Shown: piece by piece, positions 53,501 through 62,928 of the stretch
Position numbering within the stretch: the first letter of the stretch is position 1
Layout: each line of letters begins with the position of its first letter
NCBI RefSeq assembly: GCF_000720635.1
Contig: NZ_JOCF01000015.1
Span: 1-64,000 of the forward strand
Origin: Streptomyces sp. NRRL WC-3742
Lineage (GTDB): Bacteria; Actinomycetota; Actinomycetes; Streptomycetales; Streptomycetaceae
Length of the DNA: 64,000 bases
Direction of reading: 5' to 3'
The notes under the pieces: generated by a model
Told to the model about the DNA's origin: nothing
The model's input: only the letters and a program-made list of their open reading frames with translations
Databases searched by the model: none
Position numbers and translations under genes: made by a program

Positions 53501-56500
53501 GCGATCTTCGCCGAGGTGCTGGGCCTGCCGGAGGTCGGCGCCGACGACGGCTTCTTCGCCCTGGGCGGCCACTCCCTGACGGCGACCCGCCTGGTCGCCC
53601 GCATCCGCGCCGAGCTGGGCCAGGAGGTCGCGATCCGCACCGTCTACGAGGCGCCCACCGCCGCCGAGCTGGCCGAACGCCTCGACGGCGGCGCCCCGGC
53701 ACGGCCCGCGCTCACCCGGGCCGAGCGCCCCGAGCGCGTCCCGCTCTCCTACGCGCAGTCGCGGCTCTGGTTCCTGCGCCAGCTGCAGGCCACCGCCGAC
53801 ACCTACAACAACGCCCTGGCGCTGCGGCTCACCGGCCCCCTGGACACCGGGGCCCTGCGGGACGCCGTCCGCGACGTGACGGACCGGCACGAGTCCCTGC
53901 GGACGGTGTTCCCCGCCGAGGACGGCCACCCGTACCAGCACGTCCTGAAGGCCCCGGACCTGCCCCTGCCGGTGACGCCCACCGACGAGTCCGCACTGCC
54001 GGGGCTCCTCGCGGCGGCGGCCCGCCACCCGTTCGACCTGGCCACGGAACCGCCCCTGCGCGCCCACCTGTTCCAACTGGCCCCGGACGAGCACGTGTTC
54101 GTCCTCGTCATGCACCATATCGCGGGCGACGCCTGGTCCGTCCACCCCCTGCTGCGCGACCTCGGCGCGTCCTACGCCGCCCGCCTCGACGGGCGCGCCC
54201 CCTCCCTCGCCCCGCTGCCCGTCCAGTACGCCGACTACACCCTCTGGCAGCGCGCCCTGCTGGGCGACCCGGAGGACCCGGAGTCCGCCATGGCGCGCCA
54301 ACTCGCCTACTGGAAGCGGACGCTGGACGGCCTGCCGAAGGAGACCGTCCTGCCCGCCGACCGCCCCCGGCCCACCGAGGGCTCCCACCGCGGCGGGACC
54401 GTCCCCCTGACCCTCACCGCCGAGCTGCACACCGCGCTGGTCGAGCTGGCGCGGGCCCACGACGCCAGCGTCTTCATGGTGCTCCAGGCCGCCACCGCCC
54501 TGTTGCTCGCGCGGATGGGCGCGGGCGAGGACGTCCCGATCGGCTCCCCGGTGGCCGGGCGCACCGAGGACGCGCTGACGGACCTGGTCGGCTTCTTCGC
54601 CAACACCCTGGTCCTGCGCACCGACCTGTCCGGCGACCCCACCTTCGCCGAGCTGCTCGGCCGGGTCCGCGAAGCCTGCCTCGACGCCTACGGCCACCAG
54701 GACGTGCCCTTCGAGCTGCTGGTCGGCGAACTGGTCGCCGAGCGCTCCCTCTCCCGCCACCCGCTCTTCCAGGTCGCCCTGGCCCTGCGCAACAACCGGG
54801 CCGGCGAGCTGCGCCTCCCGGGCGTGGACGTCGCGGCCGAGCCTGTGGCGACGGACACCACGCCCTTCGACCTGGTGGTGGAGTTCGACGACGAGTCCGC
54901 CGACCCCGGGGCCCGTCTGCCCGGCCTCCTGCACTACAGCGGCGACCTGTTCGACCGGGGCACCGCCGAGGCCGTCGCCGACCGGCTGCTACGCCTGATC
55001 GCCCAGGTCGTACGGGACCCGGGCCTTCGGATCAGCCGGTACGAGCCCTGGTCCCGCTCCGAACAGGAGCTGGTCCTGCGGGAGTGGAACCGCACCGAGC
55101 ACCCCGTCCCCGCCGTCACGCTGCCGGAGATGCTGGAGTCCTGGGCCCGGCGGACCCCGGAGGAGATCGCGGCCGTCGCCCCCGACGGCAGCCTGACCTT
55201 CCGCGCGTTCAACGCCCGCGCCAACCGCCTGGCCCGCCACCTCGCCGCCCGCGGCATCGGCCCGGAGGCCGTCGTCGCGGTGGCCGTCCCCCGCTCGCTC
55301 GACCTGATCACGGCGATCTGGGCCGTCCTCAAGACCGGCGCGGCGTACATGCCGCTGGACCCGTCCTACCCGGCGGAGCGGACCGCGCTGCTGCTCGCCG
55401 ACGTCCGCCCGGCCGCCGTCCTCGCCACCCTCGCCACGGCCGCCCGGCTGAGCCCCGGGGAGGCCCCGCTCGTCCTGCTGGACGAGCCCGCCACCGCCGC
55501 CGACATCGCCGCCCGCGCCGACGAGGACCTCGGCCCGGGCGACCGGACGGCGCCCCTGCTCCCGCAGACGCCCGTGTACGTGATCCACACCTCCGGGTCC
55601 ACCGGCAGCCCCAAGGGCGTCACCATGAACGCCGGGGCGATCGTCAACCTGGTCCACGCCCACTCCGCCTGGATCCGCCGCGGCAGGCCCGGCCCCGGCG
55701 GCCCGGTCGCCCAGGTGTCGGCGATCAGCTTCGACGTGTCAGCCTGGGAGATCATCGAGACCCTCGCCACCGGCCGCCGGCTCGCCGTCCCCGACGAGGA
55801 GGTGCGCCGCGACCCGGCCGCCCTGGCCCGCTGGCTCGACGAACACCGCGTCGAACAGCTCTGCGCGCCCAACGTGATGCTGGAGGCCCTCTGCGAGGCC
55901 GCCCTGACCCAGGGCCTGGCCCTGCCCGCCCTGCGGGAGATCGGGCAGGGCGGCGAGGCCCTGCGGCTGGGCCCGGCCATGCGCGCGTTCCTCTCCGCCC
56001 ACCCCGAACGGCGCCTGCACAACCTCTACGGCCCCACCGAGACCCACCTCGTCACCGCCTTCTCCCTGCCGGCCGGGCTCACCGGCTGGACCTCCCCCAC
56101 CGCCCCCGTCGGCGGCCCGATCCGCAACACCCGGATGTACGTCCTGGACGGTTCGCTGCGCCCGGTGCCGCCCGGCGTGGTCGGGGAGCTGTACATCGCC
56201 GGCACCGCCCTGGCCCGCGGCTACTGGAACCGCCCCGGCCTGACGGCCCAGCGCTTCGTCGCCGACCCCTTCGGCGGCCCCGGCGAGCGCGTGTACCGCA
56301 CCGGCGACCTGGTGCGCTGGTCCGCCGACGGGCAGCTGCTGTACACGGGCCGCACCGACGACCAGGCCAAGGTCCGCGGCTACCGGGTCGAGCCCGGCGA
56401 GGTCGAGGCCGTCCTGGGCGGCCACCCGGAGGTGGCCCAGGTCGCGGCCGTGGTCCGCAAGGACGCCGAAGGGGAGAACCGGCTGGTCGCGTACGTCGTG

Positions 56501-56959
56501 CCCGCCCCCGGCGCGCACCCCCGGGAGACGGAGCTGCGCCGCCACGCGGCCGCCCTGCTGCCGGACTTCATGGTGCCGACGGTCGTGCTCACCGCGTCCC
56601 TGCCCCTGACCATCAGCGGGAAGGTCCACCGCAGGGCGCTGCCCGCCCCCGACTTCTCCCGGCTGGTCTCCCGGCGCAAGCCCCGCACCGCCGACGAACA
56701 GGCCCTGTGCGAGCTGTTCGCCGCCGTCCTCGGGCTCGAGGAGATCGGCACCGACGACTCCTTCTTCGACCTCGGCGGCCACTCGCTGCTCGCCACCAGG
56801 CTCGCCGGCCGCATCCGCACCGCGCTCGGGGTCGAGGTCGACGTCCGGGCGGTGTTCGAGGCCCCGACCGTGGCCGCCCTGGCCGAACGCCTCCGGGCCC
56901 CCGGCGCGCCGTCCAGGCCCGCGCTGCGCCGCATGCCCCGGCCGGGAGAGCGCCGATGA
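50594..56959 (+). CDS. Nonribosomal peptide synthetase, C-A-T-C-A-T
   Basis: A 2121-residue two-module NRPS. C1 about 10-440 with HHLVNDG at 139-145, EntF-like in flavour; A1 about 460-960 ([29 protein letters not shown]); T1 with LGGHSL near 1005; C2 about 1055-1480 with HHIAGDAW (Ala in place of the usual final Gly); A2 about 1515-2010 ([19 protein letters not shown]); T2 LGGHSL near 2055. By alignment with GrsA, A1 reads about D-G-L-A-V-A-G-V-D and A2 about D-V-W-N-I-Q-L-L-V at the pocket positions; neither matches a code I know. No epimerase, methyltransferase or oxidase domain. ATG at 50594 with GGGAGAA upstream. Confidence 0.95.
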   Translation: MPDRGARRVALMAGQQGLWYAHRFDPDSAMLNVGEYLDIAGPLDTDLFEEALRRTVAEAETLRLVFTEDGQGLTASVDPTLRHPLGIVDVSGEADPHAAALARMREDVDRARDPLHGPLVTFTLFRLGEARFHWYQGCHHLVNDGLGFPLVVRRLAGIYAALTGHTLDEGTPLGSVDVLTEAEASYRNSPDFAEDRRHWREELASLPRPVSLTGRTAAGPARRRHRELDRLDGPSADRLRSAAARLGTGLAGLMTAATALFTSRATGESEVVIGFTVPGRGPGAELTVPGVMANIVPLRVRVRDGDTVQQLVDRCSLKVLEAVLHQRYRYEDIRRDLGLVPGEEPWTVSLNVMPFDYGGDFAGHPFTAHNLSTGPFEHLSVALWDVARGAGLQLAVDTDPDLYTAQEHAAARLLLLEALDRITTTPAHTLLRDVDTLPAPVRRTLLEEWGRGTGAHPTATLTGLLEAQASRTPDRVALVCGEDSLTYAELHGRAQQLAEVLRSRGAGPDRYVAVLLPRSADALVALLAVLKAGAAYLPLDLGHPQERLAYILEDARPVLVLTDAASASRVPPDWGDRRVLTDTRAEARADARAEAPQPVLPRHAAYVIYTSGSTGRPKGVVIEQASAAQLVRHAVDAYEVDETSRVLAAFALTFDGAVLETFVPLAAGALVVLADDRERLDVDALQELMLRHRVSTAHLSPAPMRMMRPELLPDLRVVSAGGDRVPGELVDQWAAGGRRFWNGYGPTETTVDCAQMLCRPPSGGQAPPIGRPVAHARAYVLDSSLRLLPPGAVGELHIAGEGLARGYLGRPGLTAAHFVADPYGPPGSRMYRTGDLVRWSPEGNLVFLGRADDQVKIRGFRIELGEVQAALTRHEAVVSAVAVVRDGAGTGPRIDAYVVPAPGRAPDPAELRDTAAAFLPAYMVPATVTLLDRLPVTTAGKVDQRALPAPQFTPATGRKPRTPGETALCAIFAEVLGLPEVGADDGFFALGGHSLTATRLVARIRAELGQEVAIRTVYEAPTAAELAERLDGGAPARPALTRAERPERVPLSYAQSRLWFLRQLQATADTYNNALALRLTGPLDTGALRDAVRDVTDRHESLRTVFPAEDGHPYQHVLKAPDLPLPVTPTDESALPGLLAAAARHPFDLATEPPLRAHLFQLAPDEHVFVLVMHHIAGDAWSVHPLLRDLGASYAARLDGRAPSLAPLPVQYADYTLWQRALLGDPEDPESAMARQLAYWKRTLDGLPKETVLPADRPRPTEGSHRGGTVPLTLTAELHTALVELARAHDASVFMVLQAATALLLARMGAGEDVPIGSPVAGRTEDALTDLVGFFANTLVLRTDLSGDPTFAELLGRVREACLDAYGHQDVPFELLVGELVAERSLSRHPLFQVALALRNNRAGELRLPGVDVAAEPVATDTTPFDLVVEFDDESADPGARLPGLLHYSGDLFDRGTAEAVADRLLRLIAQVVRDPGLRISRYEPWSRSEQELVLREWNRTEHPVPAVTLPEMLESWARRTPEEIAAVAPDGSLTFRAFNARANRLARHLAARGIGPEAVVAVAVPRSLDLITAIWAVLKTGAAYMPLDPSYPAERTALLLADVRPAAVLATLATAARLSPGEAPLVLLDEPATAADIAARADEDLGPGDRTAPLLPQTPVYVIHTSGSTGSPKGVTMNAGAIVNLVHAHSAWIRRGRPGPGGPVAQVSAISFDVSAWEIIETLATGRRLAVPDEEVRRDPAALARWLDEHRVEQLCAPNVMLEALCEAALTQGLALPALREIGQGGEALRLGPAMRAFLSAHPERRLHNLYGPTETHLVTAFSLPAGLTGWTSPTAPVGGPIRNTRMYVLDGSLRPVPPGVVGELYIAGTALARGYWNRPGLTAQRFVADPFGGPGERVYRTGDLVRWSADGQLLYTGRTDDQAKVRGYRVEPGEVEAVLGGHPEVAQVAAVVRKDAEGENRLVAYVVPAPGAHPRETELRRHAAALLPDFMVPTVVLTASLPLTISGKVHRRALPAPDFSRLVSRRKPRTADEQALCELFAAVLGLEEIGTDDSFFDLGGHSLLATRLAGRIRTALGVEVDVRAVFEAPTVAALAERLRAPGAPSRPALRRMPRPGERR

Positions 56960-56997
56960 CCCGCCCCCTGCCGTCCCGGACGGGCGGTGCCCGGTGA
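56956..56997 (+). other. 13-residue bridging ORF between the two NRPS genes
   Basis: An ORF for [13 protein letters not shown] starts in ATGA at the stop of the first NRPS and ends in TGA that overlaps the GTG start of the second NRPS (GTGA). It links the two large genes by two successive stop-start overlaps, so ribosomes could pass from one to the other. It may serve only as a coupling device. Confidence 0.5.
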
Positions 56998-59900
56998 TCC
57001 CGCTCTCCCACGCCCAGCACCGCATCTGGTTCCTCGACCGGCTCGACGAGGGCGCCGGCTACCGGATCCCGCTGCTCTACCGCCTCTCCGGCACGCTCGA
57101 CACCGAGGCCCTGGCCGCCGCGGTGACCGACCTCCTGGCCCGCCACGAGATCCTGCGGACCGTCTTCCCACTGACGGCCGAGGGCACCCCGCAGCAGGTC
57201 GTGCTGGAGGACCCCGCCGCCTGGCCCACCCTGCTGACCGGCCGGACCGGCACGGGCGAGGAGGCGCACCGGGAGGCCACCCGCGCGGCCGCCCACGTCT
57301 TCGACCTGGCCGCCGAGGCCCCCGTACGGTTCCACGCCTTCTCCACGGGCGACCAGGAGCACCTGCTGCTCGTCCTGCTGCACCACATCGCCGCGGACGG
57401 CTGGTCGCTGGAGCCGCTGTTGCGCGACCTGGAGACCGCCTACACGGCCCGCCTGGAGCACCGCGCCCCGGCCTGGGAGCCGCTGCCGGTCCAGTACATC
57501 GACTACACCCTCTGGCAGCGCGAACTGCTCGGCGACGAGCGGGACGGGCGGAGCCTGGCCGGCCGTCAACTCGCCTACTGGCGCGAGGCGTTGAACGGCC
57601 TTCCGCCCGTGCTCCCGCTGCCCGCCGACCGGCCGCGACCGGCGGTGGCCACCCACCGGGGCGCCTCGGTGCCCTTCCGGATCGGCGCGGCCGCCCACGC
57701 CCGGCTCTCGGCCCTGGCCCGGCGCAGCGGCGCCAGCGTGTTCATGGCCCTGCACGCCGCCGTCGCGGCGCTGCTCACCCGGCTCGGCGCCGGAACCGAC
57801 CTGCCGATCGGGACGGCCGTCGCCGGGCGCACCGACGAAGCCATGGACAACCTCGTCGGCATGTACGTCAACACGCTCGTGCTGCGCTGCGACACCGGCG
57901 GGAACCCGACCTTCGAAGAGCTGCTGGCCCGGGTGCGCGCGAGTGACCTCGGGGCCTACGCGCACCAGGACCTGCCGTTCGAGCTCCTGGTCGACGAGCT
58001 GAGCCCGGTGCGCTCGGCCTCCTGGAACCCCCTGTTCCAGGTGATGCTGGTGCTGGAGGACGGCACGGCGGCCGTCCCCCGGCTCCCCGGCCTGACGGCC
58101 ACCGAGGAGGGCACCGCCCTGACCACGGCCAAGTTCGACCTCACCTTCCACCTCCGGGAGCGACGGCAGGACGGTGAGCCGGGCCATGCGCAGAGCGGCG
58201 AGCCGGGCAACGAGCAGAGCGGTGAGCCGGGCGGTAAACAGGGCAGCGAGCCGGGCGGGCTGGAGGGCCTGCTGGAGTACGCCCGCGACCTGTTCGACCC
58301 CGCCACCGCCGCCCGCCTCGCGGACCGGTTCGCCCTCCTGCTGGACGCCCTGACGGCGGACCCCTCGCAGCGCATCGGCGACGTCCCCCTCCTCCTCCCG
58401 GACGAGCGGCCGGGGCTGGGCACCCTCCTCCACCCCGAAGCCCCGCCGCCCCTCCCCGAGCTCTTCGAGGCCCAGGTCCGACGGACGCCGGAGGCCCTCG
58501 CCCTGACCGACCGCCAGGAGCGGTCGACCTACCGGGAGCTGAACGCCCGGGCGAACCGGCTGGCCCGGCACCTGGCCGCCGAGGGCATCGGCCCCGGAGA
58601 CCTGGTCGCCCTGTCGCTGCCCCGGGGCGCCGCCGCCGTCACCGCCGTGCTCGCCGTCCTCAAGGCCGGCGCCGCCTACCTGCCGATGGACCCCTCCCAC
58701 CCCGCGCAGCGCCTCGCCCTCGTGCTCGCCGACGCGGCCCCTCGGCTGCTCGTCACCGCCGGTGCGGAGGGCGGTCCGGGTCCGGCGGCCGGCGTCCCCC
58801 GCCTCGACGCGCAGACCTGGTGGAAGGAGTCCGACGCCTTCCCGGCCGCCGACCTGACGGACCGGGACCGCACCGCGAACCTCCACCCGCGCGACGCGGC
58901 CTACGTCATCCACACCTCCGGGTCCACCGGCCGGCCCAAGGGCGTGGTCGTCGAACACCGCTCCCTGAGCACCTACCTCCTGCGCGGCCGCACCGCCTAC
59001 CCGAGCGCCGCCGGGGCGAGCCTGCTGCACTCGCCGCTCTCCTTCGACCTGACCGTCACCGCCCTCTTCACCCCGCTGGTGAGCGGCGGCCGCGTCCACC
59101 TCGGCGAGCTGTCCGAGCCCGCGGGCGCACCGCGCCACACGTTCATGAAGGTGACGCCGAGCCACCTCGAGCTGATGGACGCACTGCCCCCGGAGGCCGC
59201 CCCGTCCGAGCTGCTGCTGATCGGCGGCGAGGCCCTGCACGGCGAAGCCTTACGGCCCTGGCGGGAGCAGCACCCGGGCGTCGAGGTCCGCAACTGCTAC
59301 GGCCCCACCGAGGCCACCGTCAACTGCGCCGAGCACCGCCTGGCGCCGGGCGCGCCCACCCCGGCGGGCGCCGTCCCGATCGGCCTGCCCTTCGAGGGCG
59401 TCCGGATGTACGTCCTGGACGAGCGCCTGCACCCCGTCCCGCCGGGCGTCGTCGGCGAGCTGTACGTCGCCGGGCCCTGCCTCGCCCGGGGCTACCTGGG
59501 CCGGCCCGGGCCGACCGCCACCCGGTTCGTCGCCAACCCCTTCGACGGGCCCGGCGAGCTGATGTACCGCACCGGCGACCTCGTACGGCTGCGGTCGGAC
59601 GGCCTCCTGGAGTACGTCGGCCGCGGCGACGACCAGGTCAAGGTCCGGGGCCACCGGATCGAGCCGGGCGAGGTCAGGGCCGCGCTGCTCGCCCTGCCGG
59701 GGGTCGCCCGGTGCGCGGTGGGCGTCGAGGAGCGCTCGGCGGGCGACCGCCGCCTGGTCGCCCACGTCGTCCCCGCCGACCCGGGCCGCCCGCCGCAGGG
59801 CGCGGCGCTGCGCGCGGCCCTGGCCGAGACCCTCCCCGCGCCGATGGTGCCCTCCTCCGTCCTCGTCCTGCCCCGACTGCCGCTCACCGCCAACGGCAAG

Positions 59901-60944
59901 GTCGACCGCGCGGCCCTGCCCGGCGCGGGCCCGGACGCCCGGAGCGGCAGCCGTGGCCCGCGCACCCCCGCCGAGGCCGCGCTGTGCCGGGTGTTCGAGG
60001 AACTCCTCGGCTCCGGCCCCGTCGGCATCGACGACAACTTCTTCGAACTGGGCGGCCACTCCCTCCTCCTGCCCCGGCTGATCGCCCGCATCGAGGAGAC
60101 CACGGGCCTCGCCCTGACCATGAAGCAGGTGCTCCTCGGCGGGACGGTGGAGCGCCTGCTGCGGGAGCAGCCGCCGGGCGCCGACCTCCTCCGGCCGGTG
60201 GTCACCCTCCGCCCGGGCGAGGGACGCCCGCTCTGGTGCGTCCACCCCGGCAGCGGGCTCGGCTGGAGCTACCTGGGGCTGCTCCCGTACGTCCCGGCCG
60301 GGCGGCCGGTGTACGCCCTCCAGGCGCGCGGCCTCGACGGGCGCGGCGCCCTGGCCGGGAGCTTCGCCGAGCTGGTCGAGGACTACTGCGCGCGGATCAC
60401 CGCCGCGCAGCCCGAGGGGCCGTACCTGCTGGCCGGCTGGTCCTTCGGCGGCGCGGCGGCCCACGCCCTCGCCGTACGGCTGCGCGCCCTCGGCCACCGC
60501 GTCGACCTGCTCGCCGTCATCGACGCCGTACCGGCCGTCGGCGGGGACGAGCCTACGGATGCGGACACCGGCATCGAGGGCATCGAGGCCGTCGCGTTCG
60601 ACGGCGGCGAGGCCATGGAGGCCCTCGACGAGGAGACGGTCGCGGCGCTGCTGCGCGTCACCCGCAACACCATCGCCCTGGCGCGCGACCCCGGCCCGCA
60701 TCCGGGGGTCTTCGACGGCTCCCTCCTGCTCTTCGAGGCGACCGGCGGCTCCCGGGACCTCGCCCGGCGGTGGGAGCCCGTCGTCGCGGGGCCCGTCACC
60801 ACCGTGCCGGTGGACGGCGAGCACCTCAGGATGCTCAGGCCCGCCGCCCTGCGGACCATCGGCCCGGCCCTGGCCGAGGCGCTGACGTCGCTGACGTCGC
60901 TGACGTCGCTGGAGAACCTCTCCCCGGACGAGGAGGCCCGCTGA
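56994..60944 (+). CDS. Nonribosomal peptide synthetase, C-A-T-TE (terminal module)
   Basis: A 1316-residue terminating module. C about 1-440 ([22 protein letters not shown]); A about 480-980 ([29 protein letters not shown]); T near 1035 ([11 protein letters not shown]); thioesterase about 1070-1300 with nucleophile serine in [12 protein letters not shown]. Pocket residues read about D-L-T-S-L-G-C-V-N. The start is GTG at 56994, immediately before the first C-domain motif, with no linker region. The C domain contains an inserted Gly/Glu/Pro repeat (own entry). A thioesterase rather than a reductase argues against a pyrrolobenzodiazepine. The end has a repeated SLTSLTSL and overlaps asnB. Confidence 0.93.
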   Translation: MIPLSHAQHRIWFLDRLDEGAGYRIPLLYRLSGTLDTEALAAAVTDLLARHEILRTVFPLTAEGTPQQVVLEDPAAWPTLLTGRTGTGEEAHREATRAAAHVFDLAAEAPVRFHAFSTGDQEHLLLVLLHHIAADGWSLEPLLRDLETAYTARLEHRAPAWEPLPVQYIDYTLWQRELLGDERDGRSLAGRQLAYWREALNGLPPVLPLPADRPRPAVATHRGASVPFRIGAAAHARLSALARRSGASVFMALHAAVAALLTRLGAGTDLPIGTAVAGRTDEAMDNLVGMYVNTLVLRCDTGGNPTFEELLARVRASDLGAYAHQDLPFELLVDELSPVRSASWNPLFQVMLVLEDGTAAVPRLPGLTATEEGTALTTAKFDLTFHLRERRQDGEPGHAQSGEPGNEQSGEPGGKQGSEPGGLEGLLEYARDLFDPATAARLADRFALLLDALTADPSQRIGDVPLLLPDERPGLGTLLHPEAPPPLPELFEAQVRRTPEALALTDRQERSTYRELNARANRLARHLAAEGIGPGDLVALSLPRGAAAVTAVLAVLKAGAAYLPMDPSHPAQRLALVLADAAPRLLVTAGAEGGPGPAAGVPRLDAQTWWKESDAFPAADLTDRDRTANLHPRDAAYVIHTSGSTGRPKGVVVEHRSLSTYLLRGRTAYPSAAGASLLHSPLSFDLTVTALFTPLVSGGRVHLGELSEPAGAPRHTFMKVTPSHLELMDALPPEAAPSELLLIGGEALHGEALRPWREQHPGVEVRNCYGPTEATVNCAEHRLAPGAPTPAGAVPIGLPFEGVRMYVLDERLHPVPPGVVGELYVAGPCLARGYLGRPGPTATRFVANPFDGPGELMYRTGDLVRLRSDGLLEYVGRGDDQVKVRGHRIEPGEVRAALLALPGVARCAVGVEERSAGDRRLVAHVVPADPGRPPQGAALRAALAETLPAPMVPSSVLVLPRLPLTANGKVDRAALPGAGPDARSGSRGPRTPAEAALCRVFEELLGSGPVGIDDNFFELGGHSLLLPRLIARIEETTGLALTMKQVLLGGTVERLLREQPPGADLLRPVVTLRPGEGRPLWCVHPGSGLGWSYLGLLPYVPAGRPVYALQARGLDGRGALAGSFAELVEDYCARITAAQPEGPYLLAGWSFGGAAAHALAVRLRALGHRVDLLAVIDAVPAVGGDEPTDADTGIEGIEAVAFDGGEAMEALDEETVAALLRVTRNTIALARDPGPHPGVFDGSLLLFEATGGSRDLARRWEPVVAGPVTTVPVDGEHLRMLRPAALRTIGPALAEALTSLTSLTSLENLSPDEEAR
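58173..58259 (+). repeat. 24-bp tandem repeat inside the condensation domain
   Basis: Three and a half imperfect 24-base units encode [24 protein letters not shown] and SEPGG. They fall in the loop before the final strands of the C domain ([10 protein letters not shown]), where family members have a short turn. It is in frame and probably harmless. Confidence 0.8.
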
Positions 60945-62818
60945 TGTGCGGAATCGCCGGCTCGATGGCCTTCGGGTCAGCCCGCCCCACACCGCCCGAG
61001 GTCCTGGAGCGTATGACGGCCGTCCTGGCCCACCGCGGCCCCGACGCCGCCGGGCACCTCCTCCAGGACGGCGTCGCCCTGGGCTTCCGCCGCCTGAGCC
61101 TGGTCGACCTCGAGGGCGGCGCGCAGCCGATGACCGGCGAGGACGGCACCGTGACCATGGTCTGCAACGGCGAGATCTTCAACCACCGCGAACTGCGGGC
61201 GCTCCTGGAGGCACGCGGCCACCGCTTCCGCACCGACTGCGACGTCGAGGTGGTGCTGCACCTCTACGAGGACGAGGGCCCGGCCCTGCTCGAGCGCCTC
61301 AACGGGCAGTTCGCCTTCGCCGTCCACGACCGCCGCCGCGGGCGGCTCTTCCTCGCCCGCGACCACGCCGGCATCGCGCCGCTCTACTACACCGCCACCG
61401 GCGGGCACTTCGTCTTCGGCTCCGAGATCAAGGCGCTCCTCGAACACCCCGGGGTCCCGCGCGAGGTCGACCCGACGGGCCTCGACCAGGTGCTGACCTT
61501 CCCCGGGCTCGTCAGCCCCCGCACGATGTTCCGCGGCATCAGGAGCCTCAAGAACGGCCACCAGCTGATCGTCTCCGACGGCCGGGTGGAGGAGACCGCG
61601 TACTGGGACCTCGACTACCCGACCGCCGACCAGGAACAGGCGGAGGGGCCGCCGCGCACCGACGAGTCGTACGGGGAGCAGCTGCGCGAACTCCTCGACC
61701 GGGCCGTCCGCTCGCGCCTGCGCGCCGACGCGCCCGTCGGGTTCTACCTGAGCGGCGGCCTGGACTCGGCCCTCATCGGCGCCCTCACCGCCCAGGCCGG
61801 ACCGCCCGTCCACTCCTTCTCCATCGCCTTCCCCGGCGCGGACATCGACGAGTCCCGCTACCAGCGCCTGATGGCCTCCCGGATCGGATCCCTGCACCAC
61901 GAGGCCGAGTTCACCGGGGACGACATCGCCGACCGGCTGCACCGGATGGTGCTGCACAGCGAGTGCCCCGTCCGCGAGACCTACAACACCTGCTCGCTGG
62001 TGCTGTCCTCGCTCGCCCGCTCCCACGGCGTCAAGGCCGTCCTCAGCGGCGAGGGTTCCGACGAACTGTTCGGCGGCTACCTCGGCTACCGCTTCGACGC
62101 CGGAGGCCGCACCGCCTCCGACACCGGCGACCCGCTGGAGGACGCCCTCGAGGAGGACGTGCGCGCGCGGCTCTGGGGCGACCCGTCGCTCTTCTACGAA
62201 CGCCGCTACCACGCCTGGCGCGAGGCCAAGTCGGGCCTGTACTCCGACGCGCTCAGGAAGTCCCTCGACGAGTTCGACTGCCTCGCCCACCCCGTCGTCG
62301 ACCACCGCCGCCTCGCCGGGCGGCCGCGCCTGAGCCAGCGCTCCTACCTGGACTTCACCCTGCGCCTCTCCGACCACCTGCTCACCGACCACGGGGACCG
62401 GATGGCGCTCGCCAACTCCGTGGAGGCCCGCTACCCGTTCCTCGACCGGGACGTCCTCGAGTTCGCCCGCACCACGCCCAACCGCCTCAAGGTCAACGCC
62501 CTGGGCGAGAAGGCCGTGGTGAAGCAGGCCGCGCGCGGCCTCGTCCCCCCGGAGATCGTCCACCGGGAGAAGTACGGCTTCCGGGCCCCCGGCAGCCCGG
62601 GCCTGTTGCAGCTCGACCTCGACTGGGTCAACGACCTGCTGTCGCCCGCCCGGATCGCCCGGCAGGGCTACTTCGACCCGGCCGTGGTCGAGCGGCTGCG
62701 CGCGGAGCACCTGCGCGAGGGCGCCGACCTGCACCCCCACCTCGACGACGACGTGCTCCTGGTCGTCCTGACCTTCGGCATCCTCCTCGACGTCTTCCGG
62801 CTCCCCGGCCACCTGTGA
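60944..62818 (+). CDS. asnB: Asparagine synthase (glutamine-hydrolysing)-like amidotransferase
   Basis: A 624-residue two-domain enzyme. The class II glutaminase domain begins MCGIAG with the catalytic Cys2 intact, followed by HRGPD and NGEIFNHRELR; the ATP-pyrophosphatase domain has the PP-loop YLSGGLDSALIG near 270 and LSGEGSDELFGGY near 365. It therefore can make a primary amide from a carboxylic acid with glutamine. The ATG overlaps the NRPS stop (ctgATGtg), so it is coupled to peptide assembly. Acrylamide-bearing pyrrolobenzodiazepine clusters are thought to use a similar enzyme for the 4-alkylproline side chain; a C-terminal or Asp/Glu amide are alternatives. Confidence 0.9.
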   Translation: MCGIAGSMAFGSARPTPPEVLERMTAVLAHRGPDAAGHLLQDGVALGFRRLSLVDLEGGAQPMTGEDGTVTMVCNGEIFNHRELRALLEARGHRFRTDCDVEVVLHLYEDEGPALLERLNGQFAFAVHDRRRGRLFLARDHAGIAPLYYTATGGHFVFGSEIKALLEHPGVPREVDPTGLDQVLTFPGLVSPRTMFRGIRSLKNGHQLIVSDGRVEETAYWDLDYPTADQEQAEGPPRTDESYGEQLRELLDRAVRSRLRADAPVGFYLSGGLDSALIGALTAQAGPPVHSFSIAFPGADIDESRYQRLMASRIGSLHHEAEFTGDDIADRLHRMVLHSECPVRETYNTCSLVLSSLARSHGVKAVLSGEGSDELFGGYLGYRFDAGGRTASDTGDPLEDALEEDVRARLWGDPSLFYERRYHAWREAKSGLYSDALRKSLDEFDCLAHPVVDHRRLAGRPRLSQRSYLDFTLRLSDHLLTDHGDRMALANSVEARYPFLDRDVLEFARTTPNRLKVNALGEKAVVKQAARGLVPPEIVHREKYGFRAPGSPGLLQLDLDWVNDLLSPARIARQGYFDPAVVERLRAEHLREGADLHPHLDDDVLLVVLTFGILLDVFRLPGHL

Positions 62819-62928
62819 ACCCGGCCCCGGCCTGTGCACCCGGCCCCGATCCCTGAACCCGGCCCCACCCGCGCACCGCCGCCCCGCCGCAACCGCCGCC
62901 CTGACGAAGGAACACGAAGGAAGCAGCC
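62819..62928 (+). other. Intergenic stretch with ACCCGGCCCC repeats
   Basis: Three copies of ACCCGGCCCC occur about 20 bases apart at roughly 62819-62870, followed by two GAAGGAA sites; the second (62914-62920) is the ribosome site for the next gene. Confidence 0.45.
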
